The notes: generated by a model from the sequence alone, not told the origin. Counted from the stretch's first letter, positions 6,970 through 15,687 are shown. The stretch: DNA of 41,466 nt from Synechococcaceae cyanobacterium (GCA_947442825.1 CANEWU010000006.1:1-41466), one strand, 5' to 3'. Translations and numbers: made by a program.

Positions 6970-8067
6970 TCAAAGGCTCGCGAAGGCCCGCTCCAGTCGC
7001 TCCTGATCAGCGGCGGCCCCCAGTACCACCAGCTCCAGTCCCACGGGCGAGGGCGTTCCGGCGACTTCCTCGGGGGCTTTTCCTTCGTACCAGCACTCCA
7101 GGCGGGTGCCGACGGCCTGGATCTGGAGAAGGAGGGGGCGGTCCGCCTGCCGAAGCCGACCCTTGAGGCGAATCACCGGTTCGCTCGCCAGCAGTCCCCG
7201 CAGGCGATCCTCCAGTGCGGCACGCTCCCACGGGCCTGGACGATGCACCACCAGCGAGGCCATGGCCACATGGGCATGGTCGTGGTGGTCGTGGTCGTGG
7301 TCGTGCTCGTTGTCGTTGTCTTGCGTTCGCGATGGACCCTGCAGCTCCCCATCGAGGATCACGCGCGGATCAAGGTCACCGCGGGCCATCGGCAGAACCC
7401 GTGCCCCCTGGCGCAGCAGTGGCTGCAACCGCTCCTGCACCGCTTCGAGGGCAGCGGCCGTCAGGCGGTCGGCCCGGCTGATCAGCACCAGATCGGCCGC
7501 CTCAAGCTGCTCCTCGAACAGCTCTTCGATCGCGGTGAGATGGTCGAGGCTTGGATCAGCCCGGCGCTGGGCCTCCACCGCCTCCGCGTTGCCCACCACA
7601 TGGCCGGCCCCCAGGGCCTCGCCATCCACCACCGCCACCACCGCATTCACCCGCGTCCGCGTGCGTATCTCCGGCCAGCCGAAAGCGGCCACAAGGGGCT
7701 CAGGAAGCGCCAGACCACTGGTTTCCACCACGATCCCATCGAGCTGATCCGCCCGCTCGAGCAGAAATTCCATCGTGGGCAGGAACTCCTCCTGCACGGT
7801 GCAGCAGAGGCAGCCATTGGCCAGCTCCACGATGCGCCCGGCGCGTTCCTCCTCCGGGCAGAAGCCGCAGCTGGCGATCAGGTCTCCATCGATGCCCACC
7901 TCGCCGAATTCATTGACCAGCACAGCCAGACGGCGACCGCTGTCGAGCAGCAGGCGGCGCAGGAGAGTGGTCTTCCCAGCCCCCAGAAAGCCGGTGATCA
8001 CGGTCACGGGCAGTCGGCGAGGGCGAGGAGAGGCCTCAGCCGGATCCGACGTTGTAGGTGAGGCCAT
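6970..8067 (-). CDS. cobW: CobW-family metal-chaperone GTPase
   Basis: 365 aa COG0523 GTPase. P-loop GFLGAGKTT (residues 26-34), the metal-binding GCLCC motif (85-89), SRAD as the guanine-specificity NKxD equivalent, a His/Asp-rich stretch (about 250-266) and a C-terminal CobW domain (about 267-360). Family members deliver Co2+ or Zn2+ to enzymes or chelatases. The context here (directly downstream of hupE under a cobalamin riboswitch, 6 bp between the genes) argues for the cobalt/B12 branch rather than the Zur-regulated zinc branch. The His-rich loop is encoded by a hexanucleotide repeat, see separate entry. Confidence 0.92.
   Translation of the reverse strand: MASPTTSDPAEASPRPRRLPVTVITGFLGAGKTTLLRRLLLDSGRRLAVLVNEFGEVGIDGDLIASCGFCPEEERAGRIVELANGCLCCTVQEEFLPTMEFLLERADQLDGIVVETSGLALPEPLVAAFGWPEIRTRTRVNAVVAVVDGEALGAGHVVGNAEAVEAQRRADPSLDHLTAIEELFEEQLEAADLVLISRADRLTAAALEAVQERLQPLLRQGARVLPMARGDLDPRVILDGELQGPSRTQDNDNEHDHDHDHHDHAHVAMASLVVHRPGPWERAALEDRLRGLLASEPVIRLKGRLRQADRPLLLQIQAVGTRLECWYEGKAPEEVAGTPSPVGLELVVLGAAADQERLERAFASL
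7278..7322. repeat. GGTCGT hexamer repeat encoding the CobW His/Asp loop
   Basis: Five near-perfect GGTCGT units (with one interrupting GGT) followed by three diverged units. On the minus strand they read alternating Asp/His codons (DHDHDH), with Asn/Glu in the diverged units. Such a repeat could change length by slippage and so vary the number of metal-binding His residues. Confidence 0.8.
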
Positions 8068-8073
8068 CAGATG

Positions 8074-8706
8074 TCAGGCCAGAAGCGGGGCTAAGGCCAG
8101 CAGGGCACCAGACCCTGCTACGGCAAGGGCCAGGACCGTGCGGGTGCGGGGTCCGACCGTCGCCGCCGAAGCGGCCAGCAGCCGCAGGGACACAACCAGC
8201 AGCAGACCCTGGCTCAGCATCAGACCGACCAGGTAAGCCGCCACTGGCATCGCCGTCCAGCCCAGAACGGAGGCGCTCAGCACATAGCCGTGCAGGGCAA
8301 AGGCGGGCAGCAACCACTGACGCGGCACACGCTCCCCCAATACCAGCGCCACCACGATCAGGGAGAGGGCGACCAGGAGTTCGGCCCCGGGAAGGCCGGG
8401 TACCAGCAGACCCACCGCGCTGCCCCCCAGGCCCACGGCGAGCAGCCCCAGCATCCAGCCGGCGCGATGGCGCAGGCCCACCAGCGAGAGGGCAAGCAGA
8501 AACAGCAGGTGGTCGGGGCCGAGCACGGGATGGAACAGACCACTCATCAGGCCGTTCAGAGGCGTGGGCTGCCAGTGGAAGAGTTCGACGGGGTGGTGCG
8601 CCAGCGCTGGCAGACCCGCCAGCAACACCAGGGAAAGCAGGCTGAGAACAGCAAAGTTGCGGCGTCCGGAGGCGCCGCGAAGGGAAGGCTTGATCATCGT
8701 GGACAC
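8074..8706 (-). CDS. hupE: HupE/UreJ-family metal (cobalt or nickel) permease
   Basis: 210 aa integral membrane protein with an N-terminal signal-like helix (about 17-36) followed by His37-His38, then about six hydrophobic segments. The family signature HPxxGxDH is present as HPVLGPDH (59-66). HupE/UreJ proteins take up Ni2+ or Co2+; the upstream cobalamin riboswitch and the downstream cobW point to cobalt. The open frame begins with GTG at 8706, but an ATG at 8697 (MIKPSL) is equally plausible; neither has a strong Shine-Dalgarno, which fits control by a structured leader. Confidence 0.9.
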   Translation of the reverse strand: MSTMIKPSLRGASGRRNFAVLSLLSLVLLAGLPALAHHPVELFHWQPTPLNGLMSGLFHPVLGPDHLLFLLALSLVGLRHRAGWMLGLLAVGLGGSAVGLLVPGLPGAELLVALSLIVVALVLGERVPRQWLLPAFALHGYVLSASVLGWTAMPVAAYLVGLMLSQGLLLVVSLRLLAASAATVGPRTRTVLALAVAGSGALLALAPLLA

Positions 8707-8709
8707 GGT

Positions 8710-8740
8710 CCGCGCCGGTCGGGAAAGAACAAAAACCGGC
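8710..8740 (-). promoter_or_regulatory. Candidate expression-platform hairpin before hupE
   Basis: Reading the minus strand, GCCGGT (plus-strand 8735-8740), directly at the 3' edge of the B12 box, can pair with ACCGGC (8714-8719) just before the start codon. The first arm overlaps the riboswitch end, so ligand binding could control whether the hairpin forms and hides the translation start. No T tract follows, so translational control is more likely than termination. Confidence 0.45.
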
Positions 8741-8890
8741 GGGCGTTCTGGCTGGCTCCCGGGGGAGCGTCACAGCTGCGGGACAGCGCCGGACTTAAGG
8801 AAGAGGGGGGCAGGCCCCCTGCCTCCTGGTCACCGGACTTTCCCCGTTTCCTCCACGGGCTGAACCCCCGTGGAACCGGTCAGAGGCAGT
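8736..8890 (-). promoter_or_regulatory. Cobalamin (B12) riboswitch
   Basis: On the minus strand the region carries the ordered hallmarks of the class: CCGGTTCC at the 5' side, GGGAAAGTCCGGTG, then AGTCCGGCGCTGTCCCGCAG followed by CTGTGAC, and the B12 box GCCAGCCAGAACGCC. This is nearly the textbook consensus. It lies in the 237-bp gap between the pentapeptide gene and hupE and reads into hupE-cobW. Adenosyl- or other cobalamin binding is expected to repress the metal-uptake unit. Confidence 0.93.
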
Positions 8891-8943
8891 GTATCCGCGC
8901 TGGGGCGAACCCGATCATCAATCGCCGAAGCCCAGCCGGAATC

Positions 8944-9477
8944 TCAACGGCAGCCCAGGCTGTCGCGCGTGGTGACCCCGGTGCGGGGGTTCACGCCGGT
9001 GGCACGGGCGCAAAGGGCTTTTTGTTCCGGCAGATCGATCACGGCATCGCTGAAATCAGCGCCCTCCACCTGGGCGCCGCGGAAGCGGCTCTGCATCAGC
9101 ATCGCGTTGCGTAGAACCGCCCCCTCCAGGTTGGCGCCGTCAAAGCGGGTGGCGTACGCCACCACATCGCCCAAATCGGCCCCATGAAGATCGGCATCCT
9201 GGAGGTTGCTGCTGTTGAAGACCGCGCCGCGCAGATCAGCGTCGCTGAAGTCAAAGTGCTGCAGATCGGCCTTGAGGAATTCCTGTTGCTGCAGATTGCG
9301 GCCGTGCATGTCGGGCTGAAGCTCCTGCATCGACCGCTGGGAGCGCAATTCCGGCGCCGTGATGGCTGGGGCAGCCGCGGGGTGCGCCACCAGCACCCCC
9401 ACCAGCAGCAGGGCCGCCAGGAGAGAACGGAGCCAGCGCTCCCCGGCGGTGAGGCGAAGACGAAGGCAGCCCCGCAT
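8944..9477 (-). CDS. Exported pentapeptide-repeat protein (thylakoid lumen type)
   Basis: 177 aa. An N-terminal basic and hydrophobic signal (about 15-40, ending AHPAAAPA) is followed by about 16 pentapeptide units, e.g. [20 protein letters not shown] and GADFSD, predicted to fold as a right-handed beta-helix. The C-terminal segment has two Cys (ALCARATG and the final SLGCR) that could form a disulfide closing the helix. Similar secreted pentapeptide proteins occur in the thylakoid lumen of plants and cyanobacteria; their function is not established. I used the ATG at 9477 because it begins the signal peptide. It diverges from the upp-like gene with only 30 bp between start codons. Confidence 0.85.
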   Translation of the reverse strand: MRGCLRLRLTAGERWLRSLLAALLLVGVLVAHPAAAPAITAPELRSQRSMQELQPDMHGRNLQQQEFLKADLQHFDFSDADLRGAVFNSSNLQDADLHGADLGDVVAYATRFDGANLEGAVLRNAMLMQSRFRGAQVEGADFSDAVIDLPEQKALCARATGVNPRTGVTTRDSLGCR

Positions 9478-9507
9478 GGCTTCAGGCTTACGGTGAAAGG
9501 CCAAGTT

Positions 9508-10188
9508 ATGGCAGGCATGAGCATGTCCCTGCGGGTGGTGGTTCCCCCCCACCCCCTGATCGAACACTGGCTCACCCTGCTGCGCGACCGCCAGACACCC
9601 TCACCGCTTTTCGCCACGGCGATGGGCGAGCTTGGCCGCTGGCTTACCTACGAAGCCCTGCGCGACTGGTTGCCCCAGCGCTCCGTGGAGGTGGAAACGC
9701 CGCTGGAGCGCAGCGAGGGGCGCGTCATCGATCCCGAGGTGCCCCTGCTTGCCGTTCCGGTGCTGCGGGGCGGCCTGGGCCTCTGGGATGGCGCTCGCAC
9801 GGTGCTTCCCGCCGCCCGGGTGGCCCATGTGGGCCTGCAGGCGGAAGGGCCGGGTGAACCTGCCCACTGGTACCTCGACGACCTGCCGGAGGCCATCGGT
9901 GAGCGGGTGGGGCTGTTGGTGTTTCTGCCGGTTCTCGCCAGCGGCGCCACCGCCATCGCCGTTCTGGAACGCCTGAAGGCCCTGGGGGTGGAGGGCCCGC
10001 GTCTGCGGGTGGTCACAAGCCTCTGCGGCGCTCCCGGGCTCAAGGAGCTGGGGGAGCGCTTTCCCTCCCTCACCATTTACGCCGCCGGCATCGACGCGGA
10101 GGTGGACGGGCAACGGCGCCTACGGCCCGGCTTCGGCGACGCTGCCGCCCGCCTCTATGGAACCGCCGGGGCGGGCCCCTTAGGCTGA
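9508..10188 (+). CDS. upp: Uracil phosphoribosyltransferase-like protein with altered active site
   Basis: 226 aa. The N-terminal half aligns with Upp: [13 protein letters not shown], then LTYEALRDW (about 46-54), then [13 protein letters not shown] (83-95). Upp makes UMP from uracil and PRPP. The usual PRPP loop DPMLATGG appears as LPVLASGA (about 140-147), with no acidic residue before the Pro, and the uracil-site motif GDaGDR-FGT appears as [10 protein letters not shown]. It is therefore clearly of the family by fold, but activity is uncertain. The ATG at 9508 has GAAAGG about 8 nt upstream; ATGs at 9517 and 9523 are alternatives. Confidence 0.8.
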   Translation: MAGMSMSLRVVVPPHPLIEHWLTLLRDRQTPSPLFATAMGELGRWLTYEALRDWLPQRSVEVETPLERSEGRVIDPEVPLLAVPVLRGGLGLWDGARTVLPAARVAHVGLQAEGPGEPAHWYLDDLPEAIGERVGLLVFLPVLASGATAIAVLERLKALGVEGPRLRVVTSLCGAPGLKELGERFPSLTIYAAGIDAEVDGQRRLRPGFGDAAARLYGTAGAGPLG

Positions 10189-10229
10189 ACGCTCCGGGTC
10201 CCCCTCGCCCCACCCCGGCCCCCCGTTCC

Positions 10230-10550
10230 ATGGCTCACTCCCCGGATCGCTCCAGCGCCGGCGGTACCGCGATCGTGGCCAGCGCCCTGGCCGGAGCGAT
10301 GGTGGGGGCCGCCGGCCTTGCTTGGTGGCTGCTCTCCGAGGCCGACCGCCGCCGCCGCCTGCAGCGACAGCAACGGTTGCTGATCCTCTCGCGCGATCAG
10401 GCCATCGATCCGGAGCCCTTGGCGGAGAAAAGCCGCTCCCCTCTGAGGGCCGCCCCGCAGGAGGCCCAGCTCCACGACCGCGTGAAGCAACTCAACCAGG
10501 CGATTGATGACGTGCGCCGCCAGCTGGAGCGGCTGCAGCCGCAGGGCTGA
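10230..10550 (+). CDS. Small conserved membrane protein, unknown function
   Basis: 106 aa. One N-terminal transmembrane helix (about residues 12-36, Ala/Gly-rich, ending LAWWLL) is followed by a basic stretch (RRRRLQRQQR), a middle linker and a C-terminal heptad-like helix (LHDRVKQLNQAIDDVRRQLERL) likely to form a coiled coil. No catalytic motif. It sits 41 bp after the upp-like gene and about 80 bp before ilvD on the same strand. I do not recognise a named family. Confidence 0.65.
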   Translation: MAHSPDRSSAGGTAIVASALAGAMVGAAGLAWWLLSEADRRRRLQRQQRLLILSRDQAIDPEPLAEKSRSPLRAAPQEAQLHDRVKQLNQAIDDVRRQLERLQPQG

Positions 10551-10628
10551 TCGGGCTTGAGGGGCAGGAGCGGCAATAGGGACTGCAGACCGCTCGGTAG
10601 GTTCAGGGAACGCTCTCCCGCCCCTGCC

Positions 10629-12305
10629 ATGCTCCGCTCCGCCGCCATCACCCAGGGCATCCAGCGCTCCCCCAATCGGGCCATGCTGCGCGCCGTTGGA
10701 TTCGGCGACGACGATTTCAATAAGCCGATCCTCGGCATCGCCAACGCCTACAGCACCATTACCCCGTGCAATATCGGTCTCAACGACCTCGCCCAACGGG
10801 CTGAGGCCGCCGCCTTGGCGGCGGGTGCCATGCCGCAGATGTTCGGCACCATCACCGTCAGCGATGGCATCTCGATGGGCACCGAAGGCATGAAGTATTC
10901 ACTAGTCAGCCGCGAGGTGATCGCCGATTCGATCGAGACCGCATGCAACGCCCAGAGCATGGATGGCCTGCTGGCGATTGGGGGCTGTGACAAGAACATG
11001 CCGGGCGCCATGTTGGCGATGGCCCGTATGAATATCCCTTCCATTTTTGTTTACGGCGGCACCATCAAGCCCGGGCGCCTCGGCGCCTGCGACCTCACCG
11101 TGGTCAGTGCCTTTGAGGCCGTGGGCCAATACAGTGGCGGCCGCATCGATGCCGAGCAGCTCACCGCCATCGAAAAGAACGCCTGTCCGGGCGCTGGCAG
11201 CTGCGGTGGCATGTTCACCGCCAACACCATGAGTGCCGCCTTTGAAGCTATGGGTCTAAGCCTCCCCTACAGCTCCACTATGGCGGCGGAGGATCCGGAG
11301 AAGGCAGAAAGTGCTGCGCGCAGCGCCGAAGTGTTGGTGCAGGCGGTGGGCAAGAACATCCGCCCCTGCGATCTGCTCACCCGCGAGGCCTTCGAGAATG
11401 CCATCAGCGTAATCATGGCGGTGGGAGGCTCCACCAACTCCGTCCTGCACCTGCTGGCGGTGGCCCGCACGGCCGGCGTGGCCCTGACTATCGATGATTT
11501 CGAGATGATCCGCCAGCGGGTTCCTGTGATCTGCGATCTCAAACCCAGCGGCCGATACGTGACGGTGGATCTGCACCGGGCCGGCGGTATCCCCCAGGTG
11601 ATGAAGCTGCTGCTTGACGCTGGCCTGCTCCATGGTGACTGCCGCACGGTGGAGGATCGCAGCCTGCGGGAGGTGCTCGCCGCTGTGCCCAGCGAGCCGC
11701 CCGCCGACCAGGATGTGATCCGCCCACTGAGCAACCCCCTCTACGCCAAGGGCCACCTGGCGATCCTCAAGGGCAACCTCGCCTTGGAGGGCAGCGTGGC
11801 GAAGATCAGCGGCGTCAAGAACCCCTCGATCACGGGTCCAGCCCGCGTGTTTGAAAGCGAGGAGGAGGCCCTGGCAGCGATCCTGGCCAAGCGGATCAAC
11901 GCCGGTGATGTGGTGGTGATTCGCTACGAGGGCCCGGTTGGCGGTCCGGGGATGCGCGAAATGCTCGCCCCCACGGCCGCGATCATCGGCGAGGGTCTGG
12001 GCGATTCGGTAGCCCTGATCACCGACGGACGCTTCAGCGGCGGCACCTACGGGATGGTGGTGGGCCATGTGGCCCCGGAGGCGGCCGTAGGCGGCACCAT
12101 CGGCCTGGTGCAGGAAGGTGACAGCATCACGGTGGACGCCCATCAGCTGCGGATCGATCTCAACGTGGCGGAGGAGGAACTCGACCGCCGCCGCGCCGCC
12201 TGGGTGCGGCCAGCACCGCGCTACCTCACCGGCGTGCTCGGGAAGTACGCCCGCCAGGTGAGCTCTAGCAGCCTCGGCGCCGTTACGGATCTGCCGCCGG
12301 ACTGA
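10629..12305 (+). CDS. ilvD: Dihydroxy-acid dehydratase
   Basis: 558 aa IlvD. It dehydrates 2,3-dihydroxy-isovalerate and 2,3-dihydroxy-3-methylvalerate to the 2-keto acids of valine and isoleucine synthesis. The three cluster-ligand Cys are at 47 (ITPCN), 120 (GGCDKNMPG) and 192 (GAGSCGGMF), the pattern seen in the oxygen-tolerant [2Fe-2S] enzymes. The C-terminal [13 protein letters not shown] motif is intact. The ATG at 10629 begins the conserved [20 protein letters not shown]. The 3' end overlaps the convergent small gene by 23 bp. Confidence 0.97.
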   Translation: MLRSAAITQGIQRSPNRAMLRAVGFGDDDFNKPILGIANAYSTITPCNIGLNDLAQRAEAAALAAGAMPQMFGTITVSDGISMGTEGMKYSLVSREVIADSIETACNAQSMDGLLAIGGCDKNMPGAMLAMARMNIPSIFVYGGTIKPGRLGACDLTVVSAFEAVGQYSGGRIDAEQLTAIEKNACPGAGSCGGMFTANTMSAAFEAMGLSLPYSSTMAAEDPEKAESAARSAEVLVQAVGKNIRPCDLLTREAFENAISVIMAVGGSTNSVLHLLAVARTAGVALTIDDFEMIRQRVPVICDLKPSGRYVTVDLHRAGGIPQVMKLLLDAGLLHGDCRTVEDRSLREVLAAVPSEPPADQDVIRPLSNPLYAKGHLAILKGNLALEGSVAKISGVKNPSITGPARVFESEEEALAAILAKRINAGDVVVIRYEGPVGGPGMREMLAPTAAIIGEGLGDSVALITDGRFSGGTYGMVVGHVAPEAAVGGTIGLVQEGDSITVDAHQLRIDLNVAEEELDRRRAAWVRPAPRYLTGVLGKYARQVSSSSLGAVTDLPPD

Positions 12306-12678
12306 GCGGCACGACCAGGGCCCGCAGCCGCCTGGCCAGGGCTTCCAACGGCAGACCTTCGGCGGGACGCTCGCACCGTCGCCCTTGGGGATCCATCCAC
12401 AGGGGATGCTCCCCCTGCCAGAGCATGGGCCGATCGTCGTCCTGCCGCCAGGCCAGGGTGAGGTGAATCGAATCACCGCTGCGGTAGATCTCCAGATCCA
12501 GGTCCTCGGCCTCCAGCCTCTCCCCTTCGGGAGAGCGCACCTCCAGGCGCAGGCTGCAATCCAGGTCGTCGTCAGTGGATTCGAGCACCACGCCGTGGCG
12601 CAGGGGGCGACGACAGAGATCCGCAGCGGCGGCCACCAGCTGGCTCAGGTCGGTGTTGGCAGCCTCAGGCCAGGGCAT
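12283..12678 (-). CDS. Conserved hypothetical protein, 131 aa
   Basis: Soluble, acidic protein of 131 aa without recognisable domain. It has a central beta-rich part with many charged residues ([20 protein letters not shown], then [19 protein letters not shown]) and a [11 protein letters not shown] segment. The ATG at 12678 lies inside the 3' end of the upstream CIA30-family gene (14-bp overlap), so translation is probably coupled. Its stop lies within the last codons of the convergent ilvD. Codon use resembles its neighbours, and the frame is intact, so I accept it as a gene. Confidence 0.7.
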   Translation of the reverse strand: MPWPEAANTDLSQLVAAAADLCRRPLRHGVVLESTDDDLDCSLRLEVRSPEGERLEAEDLDLEIYRSGDSIHLTLAWRQDDDRPMLWQGEHPLWMDPQGRRCERPAEGLPLEALARRLRALVVPLSPAADP

Positions 12679-13267
12679 CGATCGCCTGGATCTCCAACAG
12701 GATCGGGCCGCTGCGAAATCCCTCGTTTCTGCCGCCGCCATCGCTGAACCGCGAGTGCAACAGCTGCAGGCGGGTGATGCGGGCGGGGTCGAAGCGCAAC
12801 GGCAGGCCCAGGGGCAGCCCCGCCACCGGTTGGGCACGTACCGAGGGGGTGAGGGCCTCGAAGGGAATCTCCACCCGGGAGAGCCCCTCGCCCGCGGTGC
12901 CGAATTCGTGCACCCAGCGCAGGCCACCGGGAATCAGCTCGGTAAGCCCAGCCACACCGTCGGCGCAGGCCACCGCCAACTTGAACCGGCGACCTTCCCC
13001 TTGCAGCGTCAGCACCAGGCCACGCGCGCCGGAGAGATCCAGCGGGGGGGAGAAGAGCGGCGAGCGTACCGAAACAAAGCCACCCCCCTCTTCCACCACC
13101 TCCCCCGTAAAGCGCAATCCCTCGGGACCCACCGAGGTGGAGCCGCTGCTACGGCCGCCCATGACGGTGTCGTTGAGGGCATGCCAGCCGCTGAAGCCGC
13201 TGCCGGCCACGAGCGTGCGGGCAGGGGAAAAAGCGGGGGAAGAAATCGAGGCGGAGGAGATATCCAT
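12665..13267 (-). CDS. CIA30-family (NADH:ubiquinone oxidoreductase intermediate-associated protein 30) protein
   Basis: 200 aa. Typical CIA30 features: WHALNDTVMGGRSSG near residues 28-42, then VSVRSPLFSPPLDLSGARGLVLTL-like strands and a C-terminal GPILLEIQAI. The fold is a beta-sandwich of the carbohydrate-binding type. In mitochondria the founder assists complex I assembly; in cyanobacteria and plastids relatives are associated with photosynthetic or NDH complex assembly, but the role of this copy is unknown. It lies downstream of pgl with a 52-bp gap and overlaps the next gene by 14 bp. Confidence 0.88.
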   Translation of the reverse strand: MDISSASISSPAFSPARTLVAGSGFSGWHALNDTVMGGRSSGSTSVGPEGLRFTGEVVEEGGGFVSVRSPLFSPPLDLSGARGLVLTLQGEGRRFKLAVACADGVAGLTELIPGGLRWVHEFGTAGEGLSRVEIPFEALTPSVRAQPVAGLPLGLPLRFDPARITRLQLLHSRFSDGGGRNEGFRSGPILLEIQAIDALA

Positions 13268-13319
13268 GGCGAGCGGGGCCTGACCCGGTTCGAGCGGCTG
13301 GCTTCAGTCTGGCGGGTGC

Positions 13320-14048
13320 TCAGGCAGTGACGCGCTCCGGCAATCCCTGGGCCGCCTCCGCATCCGCGAGGATCAACACCTCCCCGCGTGGTTGCACCAG
13401 GCGGGCGGGGGTGTGCTCCACCGGCTCCTGGGGGTCGAGCAGGCGCTCGAGGGCCTGACGTTTCCCCGCACCACTCACCAGGAAGATCACCTGCCGCGCG
13501 GCACTCAGGACCGGTGCGGTGAGGGTGATGCGGGGCAGGCCTTTGCCTTCGCCAACCGCCACGCTGCGTACGCGCTCGGCCAGGGCACCGGAGCCGGGGA
13601 AGAGGGAGGCCGTGTGGCCGTCATCCCCCAGGCCGAGCAGGATCACATCGAAGCAGGGGATCGGTCCACCCCCAAGCTCCTGGAGCACCTGGGCATAGGC
13701 CTCGGCACTGGCCTCCGGAGTGGCCCTGTCGGTGGGCACTGGATGGAAGGCGGCTGATTGGGCCGGACCCTGTGCCAGGAGCGTTTCGCGCAGCATGCGG
13801 GCGTTGCTGGCAGCGTCGTCGGCGCTCACCCAGCGCTCATCCCCCAACAGCACATCGACCCGCTCCCAGGGAAGGTGGCCCGCCCCAAGGTGCAGATAGG
13901 TGGCCCGTGGGGTGGCACCGCCGGCCAGCGCGATCTGGGCGCGGTCGCGCTCCGCCAGGGCCAGATCGATGCGCGAGGCGATCTGCTCCGCGCTCTGACG
14001 GGCCAGGTCTTCGGCGGACTCGACGATGCGGAGGTGGTATTGGGTCAT
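13320..14048 (-). CDS. pgl: 6-phosphogluconolactonase
   Basis: 242 aa DevB-type enzyme that hydrolyses 6-phosphogluconolactone to 6-phosphogluconate in the oxidative pentose phosphate pathway. Motifs: ALAGGATPRATYLHL (sugar-phosphate loop), VDVLLGDERWV, the FDVILLGLGDDGHTASLFPG segment with the catalytic His, and the C-terminal half of the isomerase-like fold. I chose the ATG at 14048 because it forms an ATGA overlap with the gnd stop, a sign of translational coupling to the enzyme that uses its product. Confidence 0.95.
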   Translation of the reverse strand: MTQYHLRIVESAEDLARQSAEQIASRIDLALAERDRAQIALAGGATPRATYLHLGAGHLPWERVDVLLGDERWVSADDAASNARMLRETLLAQGPAQSAAFHPVPTDRATPEASAEAYAQVLQELGGGPIPCFDVILLGLGDDGHTASLFPGSGALAERVRSVAVGEGKGLPRITLTAPVLSAARQVIFLVSGAGKRQALERLLDPQEPVEHTPARLVQPRGEVLILADAEAAQGLPERVTA

Positions 14049-15463
14049 GGGAGCCACTCGGTGTGGAAGGAGCCGGGCTGGTCGGTGCGCTCGTAGGTGT
14101 GGGACCCGAAGCAGTCGCGCATGGCCTGCACCAGATTCTGTGGCAACCGCGCGGTGAAATAGCTCTGGATGTAGTCGAGGGTGCTGCTCAGGCAGGGCAC
14201 GGGGATGCCGGCCATGGCGGCCCCGGCCACCACGGTCCGCAGGGAGCCCAGGCGCTGGTTTACCTGCAGAAGGAACCAGGGGTCGAGCATCAGATTGGCC
14301 AGATCTCCGTTGGCCTTGTAGGCGTCTTGGATGCGTTGCAGCAGGCGGGCGCGGATGATGCAGCCCCCCTTCCAGATGCGGCCGATCTCGGGGAAATTGA
14401 GGTCGTAGTCGTGCAGGCGGGAGGCCTCCTGCATCAGCGCCATGCCCTGGGCATAGCTGGCGATGGAGGCCAGGATGCAGGCATCGCGAAGCGGCGCCAT
14501 GCCATCGGCGGGGCTGCCAAGGTCAAACGAAGGGCCAGGACCCACCTGCAGTAGCGGTTCGGCGGCGATGCGCTGGGGCCGCAGCGAGCTGAGTACGCGG
14601 GCGTTGAGGGCGGCGTAGACCGTAGGCACAGGCACCCCCATGTTCAGGGCGCTCTCCACGGTCCACAGACCGGTTCCTTTCTGGCCGGCGGCGTCGACGA
14701 TCTTTTCGACCAGCTTTTCACCGCTCTGAGGATCCTCGGCACGGAGGCAGACCTCGGTGATTTCCACCAGAAAGGAACTGAGCTCCTCGGTATCGTTCCA
14801 GCCCTTGAGCACATCAGCCATCGCGGTGCCCTCGAGGCCCGCCACACGCTTCATCAGGTCGTAGGCCTCGGCAAGGATCTGCTCGATGCCGTACTCAATG
14901 CCGTTGTGCACGGTTTTCACGAAATGGCCCGCGCCTCCAGGCCCCACGTAGGTGACGCAGGGGCCATCAATCACCTTGGCCGCCATCGCCTGAAGCAGTG
15001 ATTCGATGGCGTCGTAGGCGGTACGCGTGCCACCGGGCATCATGCTTGGCCCTTCCAGGGCGCCCTTGGCGCCGCCGGACACCCCCATGCCGATGTATCC
15101 GAAGCTCTGGCTTTCGAGCTCCTTCACCCGCCGTTCCGTATCGGTGTAGAGGCTATTGCCGCCATCGATCAGCAGGTCGCCCTCCTCCAGCAGGGGGGCC
15201 AGGGTGCTGATCATGTCGTCAACCGGCTGGCCGGCCTTGACCATCATCAAGATGCGCCGGGGTTTCTCCAGCGCCGCCACGAATTCGGGCAGGGTCGCTA
15301 CGCCGATGATGTCCTTGCCGGCGCCGCGTCCGGCAAGGAATTTCTCCGTTTTGTCGAACGTACGGTTCCAGACAACGCTGGAGAAGCCGTTGCGCTCGGC
15401 GTTGAGCACCAGGTTTTCCCCCATCACGCCGAGGCCGATCAAGCCGAAATGCGCTTTGCTCAT
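14045..15463 (-). CDS. gnd: 6-phosphogluconate dehydrogenase, decarboxylating
   Basis: 472 aa, full length. Converts 6-phosphogluconate to ribulose 5-phosphate with NADP+ reduction. NADP-binding GLGVMGENL near the N-terminus, substrate motif GVSGGAKGALEGPSMMPGG, and the catalytic-Lys segment HFVKTVHNGIEYG are intact. ATG at 15463. The 224 bp upstream, to glgC, contain no gene and no convincing promoter or terminator that I can defend. Followed by pgl through an ATGA overlap. Confidence 0.97.
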   Translation of the reverse strand: MSKAHFGLIGLGVMGENLVLNAERNGFSSVVWNRTFDKTEKFLAGRGAGKDIIGVATLPEFVAALEKPRRILMMVKAGQPVDDMISTLAPLLEEGDLLIDGGNSLYTDTERRVKELESQSFGYIGMGVSGGAKGALEGPSMMPGGTRTAYDAIESLLQAMAAKVIDGPCVTYVGPGGAGHFVKTVHNGIEYGIEQILAEAYDLMKRVAGLEGTAMADVLKGWNDTEELSSFLVEITEVCLRAEDPQSGEKLVEKIVDAAGQKGTGLWTVESALNMGVPVPTVYAALNARVLSSLRPQRIAAEPLLQVGPGPSFDLGSPADGMAPLRDACILASIASYAQGMALMQEASRLHDYDLNFPEIGRIWKGGCIIRARLLQRIQDAYKANGDLANLMLDPWFLLQVNQRLGSLRTVVAGAAMAGIPVPCLSSTLDYIQSYFTARLPQNLVQAMRDCFGSHTYERTDQPGSFHTEWLP

Positions 15464-15687
15464 AGGAAATCTCGATGACTGTGGCGTCTACACAAGTTTG
15501 ACCGCGCCAGGGTCCCAAATGGAAGGCGTCAGCGGCGGATGTCAGCAAGTCCGCAACCGCGGCAGGGTGGCATCCCCGCAGCAGGCGGGAAGGCAGAAAG
15601 CCAAAAGGCCTCTGGGAAACAACCCTGAAATGCAGACATGAAGCAAGGAGCGACAGGAACCCTGTGCCCAGCCCCTAAGCCACAGGC

